Shown here in pieces: positions 52,948-55,786 of a stretch of DNA of 55,786 nt. Within the stretch, counting starts at the first letter, position 1. The number at the start of each line of letters is the position of its first letter. This DNA is from Opitutus sp. (lineage in GTDB: Bacteria; Verrucomicrobiota; Verrucomicrobiae; Opitutales; Opitutaceae), in NCBI GenBank assembly GCA_009695065.1, contig SIBR01000023.1, positions 1 through 55,786 of the forward strand, in the 5' to 3' direction. A program made the position numbers and the translations under genes. Below the pieces are notes generated by a model that did not search any database, was not told where the DNA came from, and saw nothing but the letters and a program-made list of their open reading frames with translations.

Positions 52948-54072
52948 TCACTCGTCGTCCTCGCTCTTCGCCGCGCGCACCGGCGCGTAGGTCTGGCCGG
53001 TGAGCGCCGCCAGCTTGGCCTCGTAGTCCGCCTTTTGCAGCGCAATGATGAACGGCTCGAGTTCGCCCTCCAGCACCGACGGGAGGTTGTAGAGCGTGAG
53101 TCCAATGCGGTGCTCGGTGACGCGATTCTGCAGGTAGTGGTAGGTGCGGATGCGTTCACTGCGGTCACCGGTGCCAATCTGGCTGCGGCGGGCGGCGGCG
53201 TATTTTGCACGCTCCTCTTCCTCGCGGCGCTGCAGCAGCCGCGATCGCAGCACCGTCATCGCGCGGGCCTTGTTCTTGAGCTGCGAGCGCTCGTCGGCGC
53301 AAGAGACGATGAGGCCGGTCGGCTTGTGGAGAATCTGCACCGCGGAGTCGGTCGTATTGACGCCCTGTCCGCCCGGGCCGCTCGCCCGGGCCACGGTGAT
53401 TTCCAAATCCTGCGGGTCGATCTGCACGTCCACTTCCTCGGCTTCGGGCAACACCGCCACCGTCGCGGTCGAGGTGTGGATGCGGCCGCTGGCCTCGGTG
53501 ACGGGCACCCTCTTCACCCGATGCACGCCGCTCTCAAATTTCAACTGGCGATAGACATCCGTGCCCGTGACGAGAAAAATCACCTCCTTGAACCCGCCGC
53601 GCTCGGACATGCTGCTGCTCATCGGCGCGATCTTCCAGCCGCGGGCGGCGGCGTATTTCGAGTAAATCCGAAAAAGATCCGCCGCGAAAAGCGAAGCTTC
53701 GTCGCCCCCGGTGCCGGCGCGGATTTCCATGACCGTGTTGCGCGAATCGGTCGGATCCGGCGGGATCATGGCGAGCAGCACCGCTTCGCGCAGCTTGGCG
53801 CGGCGGCGCTGGAGCTCGGGCAACTCGGCGGCGGCGAGTTCACGCATGGCGTCGCCGGCCGTGGAGTCTTGGGCGAGGGCGGCGGCTTCCGCGAGTTCGC
53901 GCTCGAGTCGGGCATGTTCGTGGTGGTCGGCCACGACCTGGCAAAGTTTCTGGTGTTCGCGGGTGACGTCGGCCGCCCGGCGCGGGTTGGCGTAGAACGA
54001 CGGCTCCGCCATCTGCGCCGCGAGTTCGTCGCGGCGGCGGGAGAAAGGCGTAAGATCGGGAAGTTCGTCCAT
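52948..54072 (-). CDS. prfA: Peptide chain release factor 1
   Basis: The 374-residue protein has the peptidyl-tRNA hydrolysis motif GGQ at 234-236 (ASGPGGQGVNTTDSAVQILH). The anticodon-mimicking tripeptide is PVT at 190-192 (RVKRVPVTEASGRIHTSTATVAVLPE), which marks RF1 rather than RF2 (SPF). RF1 reads UAA and UAG. The length is slightly above the usual 360 because of a short N-terminal extension. The GGQ Gln is the substrate of the downstream PrmC. An intact RF1 means a TAG in this genome should normally terminate, which bears on the DUF2252 stop. Confidence 0.96.
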   Translation of the reverse strand: MDELPDLTPFSRRRDELAAQMAEPSFYANPRRAADVTREHQKLCQVVADHHEHARLERELAEAAALAQDSTAGDAMRELAAAELPELQRRRAKLREAVLLAMIPPDPTDSRNTVMEIRAGTGGDEASLFAADLFRIYSKYAAARGWKIAPMSSSMSERGGFKEVIFLVTGTDVYRQLKFESGVHRVKRVPVTEASGRIHTSTATVAVLPEAEEVDVQIDPQDLEITVARASGPGGQGVNTTDSAVQILHKPTGLIVSCADERSQLKNKARAMTVLRSRLLQRREEEERAKYAAARRSQIGTGDRSERIRTYHYLQNRVTEHRIGLTLYNLPSVLEGELEPFIIALQKADYEAKLAALTGQTYAPVRAAKSEDDE

Positions 54073-54179
54073 GAAAAGCGTGGCGCGGGCGGTTTTTGGG
54101 AATTGCGCGAGCCGCGGGTTGCGGCTTGTGTCCAGCGCAAGTTTCGCGAGGCAAATCCGCCTAGCGGTGCTGATCAGAA

Positions 54180-55205
54180 ATGGCCACGACCCTCTTCACG
54201 CAAAACACCATCGCGCTCATCTGGGATTTCGACAAGACCTTAATCCCCGATTACATGCAGTCGCCGCTCTTCCGGCGCTATGGGGTCGACGAGGCGGGCT
54301 TTTGGGAGGAAACGAACAAGCTGGCCGAGCACTATCGCAAGCGCGGCTATCATCTTTCGGCGGAAATCGCCTACTTAAATCACCTGCTGACCTACGTCCT
54401 CGCCGGGCCGATGGGCGGCCTCAACAACAAGATTCTTTTCGAGTGCGGCGCGGCCATCAAATTCTACCCCGGGCTGCCGGCCTTTTTTGATCTCGCCAAG
54501 GGTTTCGCTCGCGAAAAGCCGAAGTATCTGGAGCACGATATTTCGATTGAGCATTACATCGTGAGCACGGGCATCGCGCCCATGGTGCGGGGCAGTGCGA
54601 TTGCCCCCCACGTGGACGGCATCTGGGCGTGCGAGTTCATCGAGAACCCCTTGCAGCCGGGTTTTCTGAAGCAGAAGGAACTGGCCATCGACGCGGCTTC
54701 GGAAATCGCGCAGATCGGCATGGTCATCGACAACACGACCAAGACCCGGGCGATCTTCGAAATCAACAAGGGCACGAACAAGAACGCCGCGATTGAAGTG
54801 AATTCCAAGATGGCCGCTGAAGACCGGCGGATTCCTATCCCCAACATGATTTACATCGCCGACGGTCCGAGCGACGTGCCGAGTTTTTCCGTGGTGAAAA
54901 ACGGCGGCGGCCGGGCCTACGCGGTGTACAATCCGGAAAAGCAGGCGGAGTTCGAGCAGAACGATCGTCTCCTTCAGTCCAGTCGAATCCACGGCTATGG
55001 CCCAGCGGATTATCGCGCGGGTTCGAGCACGGCCCAATGGCTGCGGCTGCACATCCATCAAATCTGCGATCGCATCGTGGCGGATCGCGAGGCCGCCGTG
55101 GCGACGAAAGCGTCGAAACCCCCGCGTCACTTAAACGCGACGCCAGAGGAGGAAGCCGCGAAGCGGGCCGCCAAGGCTCCCAAGCAGGCAAACTTCCTCG
55201 AGTAG
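54180..55205 (+). CDS. HAD-superfamily hydrolase
   Basis: The 341-residue protein opens with HAD motif I (IALIWDFDKTLIPDYM; Asp16 nucleophile, Asp18 acid/base). A helical cap includes the conserved GGLNNKILFECG. Motif II is likely IVSTG, and motif IV is the IYIADGPSDVPSFSVV stretch with acidic metal ligands. The C-terminal 60 residues are basic and Ala/Lys-rich. It is a cytoplasmic phosphatase-like enzyme of unassigned substrate. It is divergent from prfA with about 107 bp between starts. Confidence 0.88.
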   Translation: MATTLFTQNTIALIWDFDKTLIPDYMQSPLFRRYGVDEAGFWEETNKLAEHYRKRGYHLSAEIAYLNHLLTYVLAGPMGGLNNKILFECGAAIKFYPGLPAFFDLAKGFAREKPKYLEHDISIEHYIVSTGIAPMVRGSAIAPHVDGIWACEFIENPLQPGFLKQKELAIDAASEIAQIGMVIDNTTKTRAIFEINKGTNKNAAIEVNSKMAAEDRRIPIPNMIYIADGPSDVPSFSVVKNGGGRAYAVYNPEKQAEFEQNDRLLQSSRIHGYGPADYRAGSSTAQWLRLHIHQICDRIVADREAAVATKASKPPRHLNATPEEEAAKRAAKAPKQANFLE

Positions 55206-55236
55206 CGAGTGGTAGAAAAGTCCGGCTGCGCTCCGA

Positions 55237-55350
55237 GGTGGGCCGTGCGCTCCGCGCGCGGCCGATTCGGCCCGCAGTTCACCTTTTCCAGTCCGAACAA
55301 TGGGAGGGAAAACGGATCGTATTTGCCGCACGCGTAGCGCCCGGCCCACC
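55237..55350. repeat. 114-bp element with 26-bp terminal inverted repeats
   Basis: Arms 55237-55262 and 55325-55350 are imperfect reverse complements. The left arm equals the reverse complement of 52847-52872 exactly; the right arm differs from the reverse complement of 52784-52809 at two positions. It is the second full copy of the element between prfA and prmC. Confidence 0.78.
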
Positions 55351-55390
55351 TCGGAATCGCGACCCATCGGTCTCCGATTGGCCAGAAAAA

Positions 55391-55415
55391 AGCGCCGGCC
55401 TTTCGGGCCGGCGCT
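55391..55415. terminator. Bidirectional rho-independent terminator
   Basis: AGCGCCGGCC (55391-55400) and GGCCGGCGCT (55406-55415) form a 10-bp GC-rich stem. It has six A before it (a T-tract on the minus strand) and GGTTTT after it. It can serve the HAD gene on the + strand, but the better T-tract is on the minus strand. Confidence 0.8.
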
Positions 55416-55615
55416 GGTTTTAAAAATTCGAACGAATCAACCCACGCGTGGCGTGCCGCCCGCCGGGCTCACGTTAATCGTCGGATCGACGGGAACAATG
55501 ATCGGTTGGGGCGACGGGGGCCTGTGTCGTCAATTTGGCGTTATTTGACGCGGTGTTGGCAGCGCTGTTTGAGATTCCCCGATTTAGTGGACCCAGACAT
55601 CCGCGTTGACGGGGA

Positions 55616-55677
55616 GCAGATAGGTCGCTTCCGAGGACAGGAGCCGAAGAGCTTGCCGCAGGAAGCGACCTATCTGC
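55616..55677. repeat. Stem-loop with perfect 17-bp arms
   Basis: Arms 55616-55632 (GCAGATAGGTCGCTTCC) and 55661-55677 are exact reverse complements with a 28-nt loop. A smaller hairpin (GCGAACC/GGTTCGC) lies near 55738-55755. The region 55426-55786 has no confirmed gene. Confidence 0.7.
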
Positions 55678-55786
55678 GCCGGAGACGCAGATGGTCAGGT
55701 GGCGGAAAAACATATGAAAGCCCCAACAATAGTAGGAGCGAACCGGGAGGTTCGCGCCCATGACGAAACGTACAAGCGTAATGCGG

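Overview
The window is GC-rich DNA from a heterotrophic Gram-negative bacterium. The best guess is a verrucomicrobial (Opitutaceae-like) chromosome. The signs are large secreted cytochrome c/DUF6797/beta-propeller proteins, a sulfatase divergent from a TonB-dependent receptor, a PEP-CTERM protein, many Tat-exported Gfo/Idh/MocA- and PIG-L-type enzymes, a rhomboid with a DUF6576-like tail, and few clear Shine-Dalgarno sites. This assignment is an inference from gene families; no rRNA or tRNA gene was seen.

Layout. 0.1-2.2 kb: a Gfo/Idh/MocA oxidoreductase divergent from an AraC regulator. 2.2-4.5 kb: a wrecked PEP-CTERM surface protein between direct repeats. 4.7-10.2 kb: two tandem secreted cytochrome c/DUF6797/beta-propeller proteins. 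10.4-15.3 kb: sulfatase and TonB receptor, divergent. 15.5-16.7 kb: a two-subunit ThDP decarboxylase. 16.9-22.7 kb: an enolase-superfamily enzyme (frameshifted), a PIG-L deacetylase, a SelA-like PLP enzyme and an amidohydrolase, which look like one sugar-acid or amino-sugar catabolic set, mostly with Tat signals. 22.8-25.6 kb: a broken TIR-kinase gene cut by a RAYT element, then a VapBC-type module. 25.9-28.6 kb: Tat-exported oxidoreductase and MFS transporter. 29.0-34.8 kb: aminotransferase, higBA, PLP decarboxylase and a dimethylformamidase-like amidohydrolase, all on the + strand. 35.0-37.9 kb: a MenC-like enolase-superfamily enzyme and a DUF2252 gene with one in-frame stop. 38.1-40.8 kb: a secreted beta-propeller protein joined to the malonate transporter genes madLM. 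41.3-43.4 kb: small genes including a broken nucleotidyltransferase. 43.4-55.2 kb: mostly housekeeping genes (M3 peptidase, TonB receptor, ferredoxin, rhomboid, C-terminal protease, prmC, prfA, HAD hydrolase).

Two features stand out. First, four genes (PEP-CTERM protein, enolase-superfamily enzyme, DUF2252, nucleotidyltransferase) carry isolated stops or one-base frameshifts and a fifth (TIR-kinase) is deleted and truncated, so this is either a decaying accessory region or partly a sequencing problem. Second, the intergenic spaces hold several families of small palindromic repeats: a 20-nt hairpin family with compensatory stem changes, a 26-bp motif that occurs as inverted pairs (one between prfA and prmC), and REP-like ends of a RAYT element. 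No CRISPR array, prophage or complete classical IS was found.
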